DNA of 48,677 nt from IMG/VR virus record IMGVR_UViG_3300044911_003254, positions 1 to 48,677 of that record. One strand, given 5' to 3'. Numbering within the stretch: position 1 is the first letter of the stretch; each line of letters opens with the position of its first letter. This DNA is from a virus. Made by a program: the position numbers and the translations under genes. Shown piece after piece: positions 33,201 to 39,532 of the stretch. The notes below the pieces were generated by a model. The model made no database searches, had not been told where the DNA came from, and saw nothing but the letters and a program-made list of their open reading frames with translations.

Positions 33201-33865
33201 TTGCCTACAATGCAGCCAAGAGTTTCAACAAAGCAGCTGCATTCGCAACCAATACAGGACAGAAAGCTTTGGATGCTGCTGAGAAAGCAGGAAAGTTCTT
33301 CAATGTCCTATCAGAAGAAGGTAAGAGACAGGCTGCTAATCTCACGGCAAAGGTGAGGAGCATGGGGCCAAAGGCGGAGAATATGGGGGTAAACTCGAAT
33401 GCAGCTGCTGCTAATAGTCTCAGACCAAGAGGCACTGGAGCATCCACATTAACAGCAGGAGCTCTTCAGATAGCCACGGACACCGTTATGATAGAATCAG
33501 GTCAAGGAGGCATCCCAATTAATGGAGAATCAGTCGCAGGCTTCGCTACAGGGCTTGGGGCCTCAGGTCTTGCGGCATTCTTGCCTATAACAGTAGGCGT
33601 ATCGGCAATCGTCGCAGGAGGCCTTCTGTACAAATTCCTAAAGTACAATACGACAAGAGAGCCTATTATTATCACACCTTTGATAAAAGATGGTAAGCCA
33701 TACATAATTGGCCTCGAAGGCTTCGAGACAGATGGCCTTGTTTGCACAAATTTTGATGGAGCAAAGAAGACTGCCGATGAAAAGTGGAAGTACTTTATTG
33801 ACGGAATCGATGAGGCGAACAATATCGTGGCTGCTGGTTGGGCGAACTTCTGGGCAGGTGAATGA
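27206..33865 (+). CDS. Giant tail hub protein with lysozyme domain and membrane segments
   Basis: A 2219-residue multidomain protein. Residues 45-270 are a hub-like beta domain (FEINGIRFPIPPQGISITEQ). Residues about 405-585 are a phage-tail lysozyme domain: IYTRMIDEGYTPAFAIAAIV, then ASYESGLNP with the likely catalytic Glu443, then SGIAQGLFQLNRY. A second hub-like region at about 700-830 has VPMNLAVTFGTNFVMMPLDG. From about 1340 a gp27-like hub region appears (FKVFFVEEDGESDF, VIQVLDLDGVLYN, MKVIVKFGYCNDPTEL, IFIGQVAQFEGNQVITIVCQ). Hydrophobic stretches at about 1985-2005 and 2112-2145 (GLTIGGGALAYNAA; LPITVGVSAIVAGGLLYKFL) could insert in a membrane. Its start overlaps the polymerase gene by ATGA. 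Expected job: central hub at the tail tip that digests peptidoglycan. The fusion of hub, lysozyme and C-terminal membrane segments is unusual. Confidence 0.85.
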   Translation: MIFPRQSTSTTPPEETAKPAETINWENDQPLFVDPESYELPTRGAVTRGVFEINGIRFPIPPQGISITEQNQNFNFETLRTRESTKIRSGHGRIDITVTALFTGNTTGSVELVNGIVAPADPLAAINETLMPILYSLKKMPLCFLDNELLRTTLPVVPGEVIGAFVRSVNIGTVPGMPYTLSAEFQFVWFNHRPFTPRLRFRKEWYDPANTVDQFTSLYHSVSREDSEGGGAEDDSGRFLFIKDYGHPGTVFNATAIHTWTENIREARPLLEWLWPYRYKSTNRAIRLEDQPDGRSEKERPYTERALAAMPPFNLESFDHNVAFQFMIPQAPGLIDTPEGKKSLTDIISKFTPAQKVIPTPAPNPSTTHAPPAGDNTSIINWWKPHVSGPSGEDVITLYKNPSSGRVLNPSEKAVASLIYTRMIDEGYTPAFAIAAIVQASYESGLNPTAAHKSGIAQGLFQLNRYVDRKGKSRGLGASDPKFMGGRIAGSPTEAAAEPDKYYNAGDANINISRIISLIRVNKDLRNAAKDKNLSPAECFEKFFWSGLGAGYRQVNKARDEAELAKYENLYAGRIAQASRRIPGWDSKAFNSGSRLPGRITASELDIAVGQTPLEQRFSELYNSEEALRIAMERHLPEAGMMPTQEELVQLTRDFASTTPDKQLSAELLALATAVSQNVLIVKHAITGKIAQLGFHEIDISEYLNAVVPMNLAVTFGTNFVMMPLDGHRFATTQYVGGQQTAGTISFRALTPIGRQFVRDFQSMVNAYETSAIHFREFAKRRGIEVFNPLLNSMNIQSILLETINVDTVTGSPDDLNVVMRIVDNTIVEEGQRPILAVEEVGFDTVGAQVLDLLIKKKYVGVTYEAFVQSGHQELSNKVLASFTGGSTLPDSNNIATEVYEDGLIVTGHSAPQKGEKGHSSLLEDLLSERSSLVMDSIPLLRRIKLPDGRYKFFYKDGKTTIISNSESDPLAFPERNTVPVSRTEEVLEHTVAVKFSALNYGPSDVAKTAVDALVELSGTRYTLAANAGLDAEVISSAQYSGEIGRAIPASSEMSRATFQVLYGDKTHRGLIASEKFNKWSTNHGRKLLSALGRSAGGNGDPDFVSLFASSMRGASYQKTNQAYPDLLLPPNPISGLCIDTNPDFFLVNESDVKLCQLETLKIIHGADTAATGVKGIGFAKGSNAIDYGHENFKDIYGVGSGTGLQAANIGRDNIYTGTGDVRTAVNNGVFKTKVDGKPESRISATPETNYTLASLPGREAKLQNNISERRTRENYDRKLSMEVHYSESAYKETLEEGFFIGTSDGEQLENLNKIQHVFNPKTYNEMFKTFCDRYKSDHYAVRRAFPTFKVFFVEEDGESDFSTPEGLGGEIINKLASTPSLDDFYGVNAIKEISIVHNKESAVSTCVIQVLDLDGVLYNRKFDAGNGGGPIKDLTGTINSDGSRVPENKLVDDSNPFYSTMIKEGMKVIVKFGYCNDPTELDTIFIGQVAQFEGNQVITIVCQSYGAELVAKTFGTDPTKNVDLWNTTTADLVHDTMDREEVRHFGRWRLSDIDLTGELFGHQKLRPDGRVKTVWTWRPSVVDDNIFIPPVEEYSSLWERLWGDLHYVFWNTTIWDVFKEMELRHPDYVAYPVPYGQGADARMTMFFGHPDMEYLSRPALDKFERDGEFTAGNVSQMELRDALLKVNSKLNYNSPPVSEQVALARGMEETLRLTEAAPENVDNNLRALAKSIGAKEELFVAWKPNGKRAFAEINRLEQEARAKAESEKGMRLNKDYSRIDSDAFYRTTVAWQGTRLRPFRNYELVTSLHDILKNNIRTDISESYNSVELHYTNAGIFSSVNFGTFDQKSPETLVVNADDNIKEHHIRRTIEAWPNCTSTNLARRYASQLLANSLKKNYRGELVILGKPHLKPYDIVWLNDTYSDMAGPIEIEEVVHTFSQETGLITEIVPNMIVSVAGDAKMLMVDAIGKFFDTTAKDFTTGAMLGVSVGLTIGGGALAYNAAKSFNKAAAFATNTGQKALDAAEKAGKFFNVLSEEGKRQAANLTAKVRSMGPKAENMGVNSNAAAANSLRPRGTGASTLTAGALQIATDTVMIESGQGGIPINGESVAGFATGLGASGLAAFLPITVGVSAIVAGGLLYKFLKYNTTREPIIITPLIKDGKPYIIGLEGFETDGLVCTNFDGAKKTADEKWKYFIDGIDEANNIVAAGWANFWAGE

Positions 33866-34218
33866 TGAGAAAAACAAACAAAGAGCTAAAAAATGCACAA
33901 ACGCAACTTTCCCATGTTGGCCTTAGGCCGCCAATCCCGGTCATCATTCGAAAAGTATACAGAGCAGAGAATCGAGTTACTGTCCAATTAGTCTCGAATG
34001 AGGGCGATGCCTTTGATGGAGTTCAGATCGACGGAATAAAATTCCCAATCATGGCACCTATAGACATAAGTATGAGCACGTTAGTTAAGCCAGGTGTCCA
34101 CGCCTTATTGTTTTATTTTGGTTGGCAAATGTCTAAAGGATATGTTGTACTATCTCACACAGAAGGAACCGAACAATCGGTTACCTATATGCCAATACGG
34201 CACTCATGGAGCATCTGA
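33865..34218 (+). CDS. OB-fold baseplate spike-like protein
   Basis: A 117-residue protein. ATG codons stand at 33862 and 33865; the second has better spacing from AGG at 33856-33858 and forms a TGATG overlap with the hub gene, so I prefer it. The sequence is a short helical lead followed by a beta barrel plan: IPVIIRKVYRAENRVTVQLV, FDGVQIDGIKFPIMAPID, VKPGVHALLFYFGWQMSKGY and VVLSHTEG. This resembles N-terminal OB domains of tail-spike proteins (Gp138/gp5 type), where the protein trimerises under the hub and pierces the membrane. It directly follows the hub gene, as spike genes do. The spike shaft itself is missing from this gene, so the next protein may supply it. Confidence 0.7.
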   Translation: MRKTNKELKNAQTQLSHVGLRPPIPVIIRKVYRAENRVTVQLVSNEGDAFDGVQIDGIKFPIMAPIDISMSTLVKPGVHALLFYFGWQMSKGYVVLSHTEGTEQSVTYMPIRHSWSI

Positions 34219-34655
34219 TGGCAGTACTCGACAAATTAAGGACATCAAAAGAAGAGCAAGAGAGGACAATAAAAGACGTCGCAGGAAGTATGAGAAAGCT
34301 GCGTTACACAGAGACAAAGCTGCTCAAGGCGTCCCCGTCTGGCAGAGCTGCAATCATGATCTCTCCGGACATCGTAGATATCTCCGCACCAGACACAGAT
34401 GACGCAAAGAGTACTGTTGGCATCTCTGTTATCGGGAAGTCTGGAACAGTCATCAGGGGGCCTGTAGGGTTTACTTCCAATCCTGGAGAGCTACGAATCG
34501 CTGGCATGTGGACATTCAATGATCTGCTTCTCTCTGGCGCCCCATCAACAATATTGACCCCAATCTCAGTACTACGGTTCTCTCTTCCCCTCGCCGATGT
34601 GCAGGAACTTCTAACTACAACGATGGCTATTGGGGCCTTAGCGGTTCTAGGATAA
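34218..34655 (+). CDS. Small baseplate protein, possible spike partner
   Basis: A 145-residue protein, family not recognised. The frame can be opened at ATG 34206, but ATG 34218 has GGAG at 34208-34211 and forms TGATG with the previous stop, so I chose it. Residues 1-40 are a charged helix (DKLRTSKEEQERTIKDVAG). Residues 40-145 look like repeated beta strands (GRAAIMISPDIVDISAP, VGISVIGKSGTVIRGPVGF, ELRIAGMWTFND) with a hydrophobic end. The short alternating strands could form a small beta-helix like the tip of a spike. This is inference from composition and from its place between the OB-fold and gp25-like genes. Confidence 0.7.
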   Translation: MAVLDKLRTSKEEQERTIKDVAGSMRKLRYTETKLLKASPSGRAAIMISPDIVDISAPDTDDAKSTVGISVIGKSGTVIRGPVGFTSNPGELRIAGMWTFNDLLLSGAPSTILTPISVLRFSLPLADVQELLTTTMAIGALAVLG

Positions 34656-34659
34656 AAAT

Positions 34660-35073
34660 ATGGCTGCTGCAGACAAAGTCGATTTATGGTTTACAGCTGA
34701 AGGGGATCTTGAAGTTGATACTAATGGAGATCTCAAGGATACCTCCGAGGTATATGGTCGTTCATTAATTCAAGAAATTCGGACGAGGTTAAGAGCGACT
34801 ACGGGTGATTGGGTTCTGAATAGAACCTTAGGAGCAAACTTAGAAAGTTTCACTGGAGAGCCAGGGACCCCAGCAAATATAAATGCCATTTTAATGGCAA
34901 TAAGAAATTCTCTTACTTCGGATCTTCTAATCTCTCCTGGGGATCTCGAGATAATCCCAATGCCTATCGGAAATAGCATTTGCCTATTCCGCATCATCGT
35001 CATCACTCCGAGAGGAGAGCTTACCGAAACCATGGCATACGACTCTGATAGTGCCAAATTCATAGGGTTATAA
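34660..35073 (+). CDS. Baseplate wedge protein, gp25-like
   Basis: A 137-residue protein that matches the plan of the gp25/W-family wedge proteins, which start sheath assembly on the baseplate. It begins with a double Gly-Asp strand region (TAEGDLEVDTNGDLKDTS, residues 12-29), then the family helix GRSLIQEIRTRLRATTGDWV (33-52) and a GANL turn, followed by a helical section and a final beta strand pair (NSICLFRIIVITPRGEL). The TGDW motif after the helix is typical. Length is standard for the family. It lies directly upstream of the gp6/J-like gene, the usual partner. An AT-rich leader of 4 bases separates it from the previous stop. Confidence 0.82.
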   Translation: MAAADKVDLWFTAEGDLEVDTNGDLKDTSEVYGRSLIQEIRTRLRATTGDWVLNRTLGANLESFTGEPGTPANINAILMAIRNSLTSDLLISPGDLEIIPMPIGNSICLFRIIVITPRGELTETMAYDSDSAKFIGL

Positions 35074-35074
35074 A

Positions 35075-36292
35075 ATGGCCAATACCATTACAGAAAACGC
35101 AGACCAGATTCTTAGCAGAGCAATCGATCAACTAAAAGCCAATTCACAGATTACCCGATTCACACCAGGCTCAAAAGCTAGAACACTGCTAGGTATTCTC
35201 TCATCGGAGCTAGAACGCCTAGAGGACACACTCACATCATCTCTCGTGTTGAGCCTAGTGAATGGAGCTAGTGGAATCTATTTGGACTTCCTTGGCGAAT
35301 TAGTCGGCCTCCAGAGAACCCCTCGTTCTGCTGCCAATGTTTCGATTGCAGATCAGACAATAGTAGTCTACGTAGACGACCCCTTGACGTTCGGTGACCT
35401 CAACGGTGGCCGTCCTATAATCATTCCAGCAGGGACAACCATCTCTTCCCCGGATGGAACAATCAGATATAGCACTCTCTCTCGTCTAATCCTCTCGCCC
35501 AATGCCAGAGAACAATTCGCAAGCGCAAGGTCTCTACGCTTTGGGGCTGGAGGTAATGTCGCGAAGGGAGTCTTGACAAAGATTAATTTCGAATCCTATA
35601 CAACATTCCCGAATACACAATTAAAGGTATCGAACGTATCTTCTATCGAGAATGGACAAGAACCAGATTCGGATAGTTTTTATCGCCACAAGATAACTAA
35701 TGCTCTCCTTGCTGCAGAAACTGGGAATCTAACTGCTATTAGACTTGCTGCATTAACAATTCAATCAATCGCGGATGTTGTTATACTTCCTCTATTCCGA
35801 GGAGTGGGCACGGCAGACTTGATTCTTGACACGACAGATGGCTCAGTATCCAACGTCATACTGGAAAGCGTTGCTAGATCTGTCTCTGTTGTTAAATCAC
35901 TCGGGATGGATATTCTCACAAGAGCCCCAAAATTAGTTGGCCTAGAGATTGCCATGGATGTCAGATATGTAAAAGGCACAAGCATTCCAGATAAACAACA
36001 GATTAATAGCAACATTCGTCAGTCGGTGATGGACCTTATTGCCAGCACTCAAATGGGCCAAACGTTAAATCTAAATTCAATCTCGAATGCTATAATGAAT
36101 AGCGATAAGAGAATTGCCGATATCGGCAGCCCAGGCAAACCACTATCAGAGGTGATCCTGTGGAGGGACTCTCTAGTCACCGGAGGCCGTAGACCTACTC
36201 TTGTGAGAGACGCAAATCTTCCTCTCCTTATAGATGAACGTCTAACACTTGAAGGAACTCCAAACGTCGCGATTAGGATTATAGAGAAATGA
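35075..36292 (+). CDS. Baseplate J / gp6-like wedge protein
   Basis: A 405-residue protein of the baseplate-J/gp6 type, which joins the wedges into the inner baseplate ring. Landmarks: FTPGSKARTLLGILSSELER near residues 28-48, SGIYLDFLGELVGLQRTP (66-83), a beta section with GGRPIIIPAGTTISSPDGT (109-127), and FGAGGNVAKGVLTKINF (155-171). ESFYR-type DSFYRHKITNALLA (202-215) and a helical C-terminal part continue. The end (LSEVILWRDSLVTG) is beta. The start is 1 base behind the gp25-like gene and the end overlaps the next gene by ATGA. Length is normal for the family. Confidence 0.82.
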   Translation: MANTITENADQILSRAIDQLKANSQITRFTPGSKARTLLGILSSELERLEDTLTSSLVLSLVNGASGIYLDFLGELVGLQRTPRSAANVSIADQTIVVYVDDPLTFGDLNGGRPIIIPAGTTISSPDGTIRYSTLSRLILSPNAREQFASARSLRFGAGGNVAKGVLTKINFESYTTFPNTQLKVSNVSSIENGQEPDSDSFYRHKITNALLAAETGNLTAIRLAALTIQSIADVVILPLFRGVGTADLILDTTDGSVSNVILESVARSVSVVKSLGMDILTRAPKLVGLEIAMDVRYVKGTSIPDKQQINSNIRQSVMDLIASTQMGQTLNLNSISNAIMNSDKRIADIGSPGKPLSEVILWRDSLVTGGRRPTLVRDANLPLLIDERLTLEGTPNVAIRIIEK

Positions 36293-38226
36293 TCACATAT
36301 GAACTAATTTCTCCAGAGACTTTCATTGGGGCTGGAGAAGTTTACTTGCAGATAAATGCCACAAACAACTCTGAGCCCACAGAGGAAATGCTTGCCTCAA
36401 TTTCAGTGAGCATTAATGATGTCCATTTGCCTGTAGACATAGAATCAGCAGAAGGTACTATAGTTATCACCGGTATCTTTACCGCCATTGGCGGACAAAG
36501 CATGCGGGTCTCTGTCGCGGGAACCGACACAGACGGACAATCAGTTGGCCACTTCAACATACTTGTCGCCCCTGAATCAGTATATAGATCTCCGGATTAT
36601 GTCTATGCTCCATACATGGAGCAACTAGCTTCGTATATGCCAGATTATACCAAGGCAGGCGCCGACAGATATTCAGTATTCCAACAGCTATTGAATCCAA
36701 TAGCTTTAAAGATGGATAACATTCGCCAGAGAATTCAGTCCCACAATCGCTCTCTTCTCATCAATGCATCAGACATTGAGGATCCTGATTGGCTATATGA
36801 GTACGAGCTTTCATCTGATGAAGAATTTAGTTTCATTGCAGATAGCGAAGGGAGTCCTTCTGTTGTGCCTCCAACTGCATGGGGCTATTCCGGTGTCAAC
36901 CGGATTGAGCTGACAGCAAAAGAATCTTTTAGAGACTTCTGGGAAGAGGCCATTCCAACAAGATTTTTAGTCTCAGAATCCACAAGACCCGCACTCATTG
37001 CCTTAACACCATCCCTTTCTCTAAGGGAGCTTGGTTCACTTAATGCATTTGATGTTCCGACTAACGGCCGAGTCTATATCCATATTCACTCAACAACATC
37101 ACTTGTTGATATAACAGGAAGTGAACTAGGCCAGACTTTCATCACCCTGAAGGGGGCAAGTGCAACTGGCGTTGATCAGACAGAAGAGATCCTCATTCTC
37201 GAAGAGGGAGATGTTTCAAGCAAACTTAACTGGTCAAGAATCGACTCTGTAAGCCTAGAAACGAATATCGAATCCGTGAGCGGAGAGGCCACTTTTGGGC
37301 TGTTCCCGACACGACTTGGGACCAGGGTAGAGCCTTCCTTCAAGAGTGTCTTAAACAGGCGCACAGACACTATTAAATGGCAAAGCGGAGAAGATGAGAT
37401 TGGAAGTTTCATTGACAAGCTCCTCTCTGGAGAAGGATACCTTGTCGATATTGCAAGGGGAATAAGTTCTTTTAATCCGGTCGAGAGATACAGACTTGCC
37501 AATATTAACGGAGATGCAGTCTCTATCACTGATTACAGCCTGAACATGAGCGGCAACTACTTTTACGGGATAGACTCCGACAAGTTGTACATCTGGGATA
37601 GACGTGACAGACTCCCGTCTAACCTAAGTCTCATGACAGGAATCACAGAACAGCCAGAGCAGTCGTTCGCCTTAGTCGCATATGATCTACAGACAGTAGA
37701 AGATAACGCCCCAAGCATCACTCTCTCCGTGGAGATGGAGCGGCCACAGGGGGTTAAGACTGCACGATCCTGGATGTGGAGTGTGGTTAAGCCCGACAAT
37801 GAAACACTCTATATAAAGCCTTCGACAGGAGAGTTGTTTGACTATGAGTACTGGAATGATAATCCAATTCCGATCAGCTACTACGGGATCAAAGAACGAA
37901 ATTTTGATCTGACACTGGATGAAGTTGGTGACTACATATTTGAATTGCGCATCTTGTATACAGATGGAACGACAGAAATAGTCCGTAAAATATTTCAATT
38001 GCACCAAAAGAATGCCATTGCCCAGTATGACTTAGGTCATCTTATTAGTTTAATTGATGAAATCAACCGTATCCATTTGACAGAAAATGGTGAACTTTGG
38101 ATCTCAAACGCAGAAGCGATATACAAGTTGCGTCCTGTGTATGACACATTCATGGTTGATGCAGAGAATAATAAGCTTTACTTTAGAGAAGAGTATGATG
38201 CTGTAGAGGTTGAATTCAATGAGTAA
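36289..38226 (+). CDS. Baseplate wedge / peripheral tail protein
   Basis: A 645-residue protein. Residues 1-95 look like an Ig-like beta domain (ISVSINDVHLPVDIESAEGT, GGQSMRVSVAGTDTDG). Then comes YAPYMEQLASYMPDYTKA (106-123) and a helix LNPIALKMDNIRQRIQSH, which resemble the wedge-type start of tail-protein-I-like components. Residues 170-420 are beta-rich. A second Ig-like domain appears near 480-580 (APSITLSVEMERPQG, RSWMWSVVKPDNETLYIKPS), and the C-terminal part has ELWISNAEAIYKLRPVYD. Position after the gp6-like gene supports a wedge role between the ring and the fibres. No enzymatic motif is visible. Confidence 0.7.
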   Translation: MITYELISPETFIGAGEVYLQINATNNSEPTEEMLASISVSINDVHLPVDIESAEGTIVITGIFTAIGGQSMRVSVAGTDTDGQSVGHFNILVAPESVYRSPDYVYAPYMEQLASYMPDYTKAGADRYSVFQQLLNPIALKMDNIRQRIQSHNRSLLINASDIEDPDWLYEYELSSDEEFSFIADSEGSPSVVPPTAWGYSGVNRIELTAKESFRDFWEEAIPTRFLVSESTRPALIALTPSLSLRELGSLNAFDVPTNGRVYIHIHSTTSLVDITGSELGQTFITLKGASATGVDQTEEILILEEGDVSSKLNWSRIDSVSLETNIESVSGEATFGLFPTRLGTRVEPSFKSVLNRRTDTIKWQSGEDEIGSFIDKLLSGEGYLVDIARGISSFNPVERYRLANINGDAVSITDYSLNMSGNYFYGIDSDKLYIWDRRDRLPSNLSLMTGITEQPEQSFALVAYDLQTVEDNAPSITLSVEMERPQGVKTARSWMWSVVKPDNETLYIKPSTGELFDYEYWNDNPIPISYYGIKERNFDLTLDEVGDYIFELRILYTDGTTEIVRKIFQLHQKNAIAQYDLGHLISLIDEINRIHLTENGELWISNAEAIYKLRPVYDTFMVDAENNKLYFREEYDAVEVEFNE

Positions 38227-39532
38227 AATATTCTCAGGCACAGTCCTAATAAATGAGACTTCTCACCAAGTCAGAGGGCCTCTATCTCTTACTGGGTCAA
38301 GATTGACAGGAACACTGTCTTTCCTTGAGGATGATACTTTTATTCTGCCACTTAGTGCAAAGGTCACGAATGGCCAAATCACTACATCTCAAAATCTATT
38401 TTTCTTAGATCCAGAATCGACTGTAATCAAAGTACTTCCAATACAGGCCGTTGATACATCCATTGATGCGAACTTCACTACAATCAGCATTGAGGCAGAT
38501 ATATTAATAGGTGGGGCAGAGGGGACTATTGTCATCACCCTGAATTCGGAAGAATCTAGATTAGCTGCTGATAGTTTCAGCGAAGACAATCTGGAAGAAG
38601 TAAATACTAGAAGTAAGAAGACCCTTGCCCGAATTCGAATAAATGAGGTGGGAAATCTATTTGATCACTTCGGAAACATGCTTTCTCTGCCGAGAATGGA
38701 AGGCGAATCAAATCGGTCGTACGGACAACGCATCAGATCTCTACCCGCAAAGAGACGTGGCTCAAGCTATAAGGGACTATTAAATGCCCTTACTCTCGAA
38801 CTGAATCTAAGCGATCAGGAGATTATCCAAGTCTCGACTCGTCCGGAATCTATCGTAAGTGAATTAAGAATGGTAGTAGAGGAAGGTTCTATCAAGATAT
38901 ACAGCTCATGGGTGAGTGAAGAAGATCAGCGTCAGGGGCTTAGGCCTGAACTAGAAAGAGAAGCGACATTGGGGGAAGAGCCAATTAAGACTGTAGGAAA
39001 ACTAGTTGACTGGATCAACGAAAGTTCAAACTTCCAGGCAACCTTAATCAGAGATAGTGACCTATCTGCAAAGTTCATTACTCAATTCGATTCACGAATT
39101 ATAGTAAAAGAAGAGCTGGTTGGTCAGGAAATAATTAGCTTTAAATATAAGAATATAATTCCTGGTTCGATTCTATTCACGAAATCAATAGGATTGAGAC
39201 GCGAAAGGTCGCTTGATAGTGAATTAGAATCTGCAGATGAATACAAAGTCGACTATGCTGACGGACTCTTGTATTGCTTCTCTCCTCCTGCTGGAAGAAT
39301 CAAAGTATCTTATCTAGTCAGTCTAAATGATTTCAAATTAAACTTATCCGATGTTAAGATAATGGATCTGGCAACTAAGGGGGCACAACGAATTTGCTTC
39401 GAACAAGTGGACAGAAATTTCTACACAACATTAGATGAAAGTACAGCCAATGGTCTCCCTAAGGAGGCAACATACAAAATAATTCGCGAAATCCTAACCG
39501 CTGGGGATTTCGATCAGTATTGGGGTGAGTAA
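38219..39532 (+). CDS. Baseplate protein with an N-terminal beta domain
   Basis: A 437-residue protein. A start TTG at 38210 is possible, but AGAGG at 38205-38209 is well spaced for ATG 38219, so I use that. The frame overlaps the previous gene by 8 bases. Residues 1-110 are beta-rich (SGTVLINETSHQVRG, LTGTLSFLEDDTF). Residues 130-190 are helical with FDHFGNMLSLPRMEGESNRS and YKGLLNALTLELNLS, a plan seen in wedge proteins of the gpI-type. The rest mixes beta strands with charged helices and ends TAGDFDQYWGE. No enzyme motif. It probably joins the baseplate to the large peripheral protein that follows and overlaps it by one base. Confidence 0.7.
   Translation: MSKIFSGTVLINETSHQVRGPLSLTGSRLTGTLSFLEDDTFILPLSAKVTNGQITTSQNLFFLDPESTVIKVLPIQAVDTSIDANFTTISIEADILIGGAEGTIVITLNSEESRLAADSFSEDNLEEVNTRSKKTLARIRINEVGNLFDHFGNMLSLPRMEGESNRSYGQRIRSLPAKRRGSSYKGLLNALTLELNLSDQEIIQVSTRPESIVSELRMVVEEGSIKIYSSWVSEEDQRQGLRPELEREATLGEEPIKTVGKLVDWINESSNFQATLIRDSDLSAKFITQFDSRIIVKEELVGQEIISFKYKNIIPGSILFTKSIGLRRERSLDSELESADEYKVDYADGLLYCFSPPAGRIKVSYLVSLNDFKLNLSDVKIMDLATKGAQRICFEQVDRNFYTTLDESTANGLPKEATYKIIREILTAGDFDQYWGE

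Noticed and set aside
38210-38218. TTG start at 38210 for the baseplate protein
   Set aside because: AGAGG ends directly at this codon, so it cannot serve it, but is well spaced for ATG 38219.
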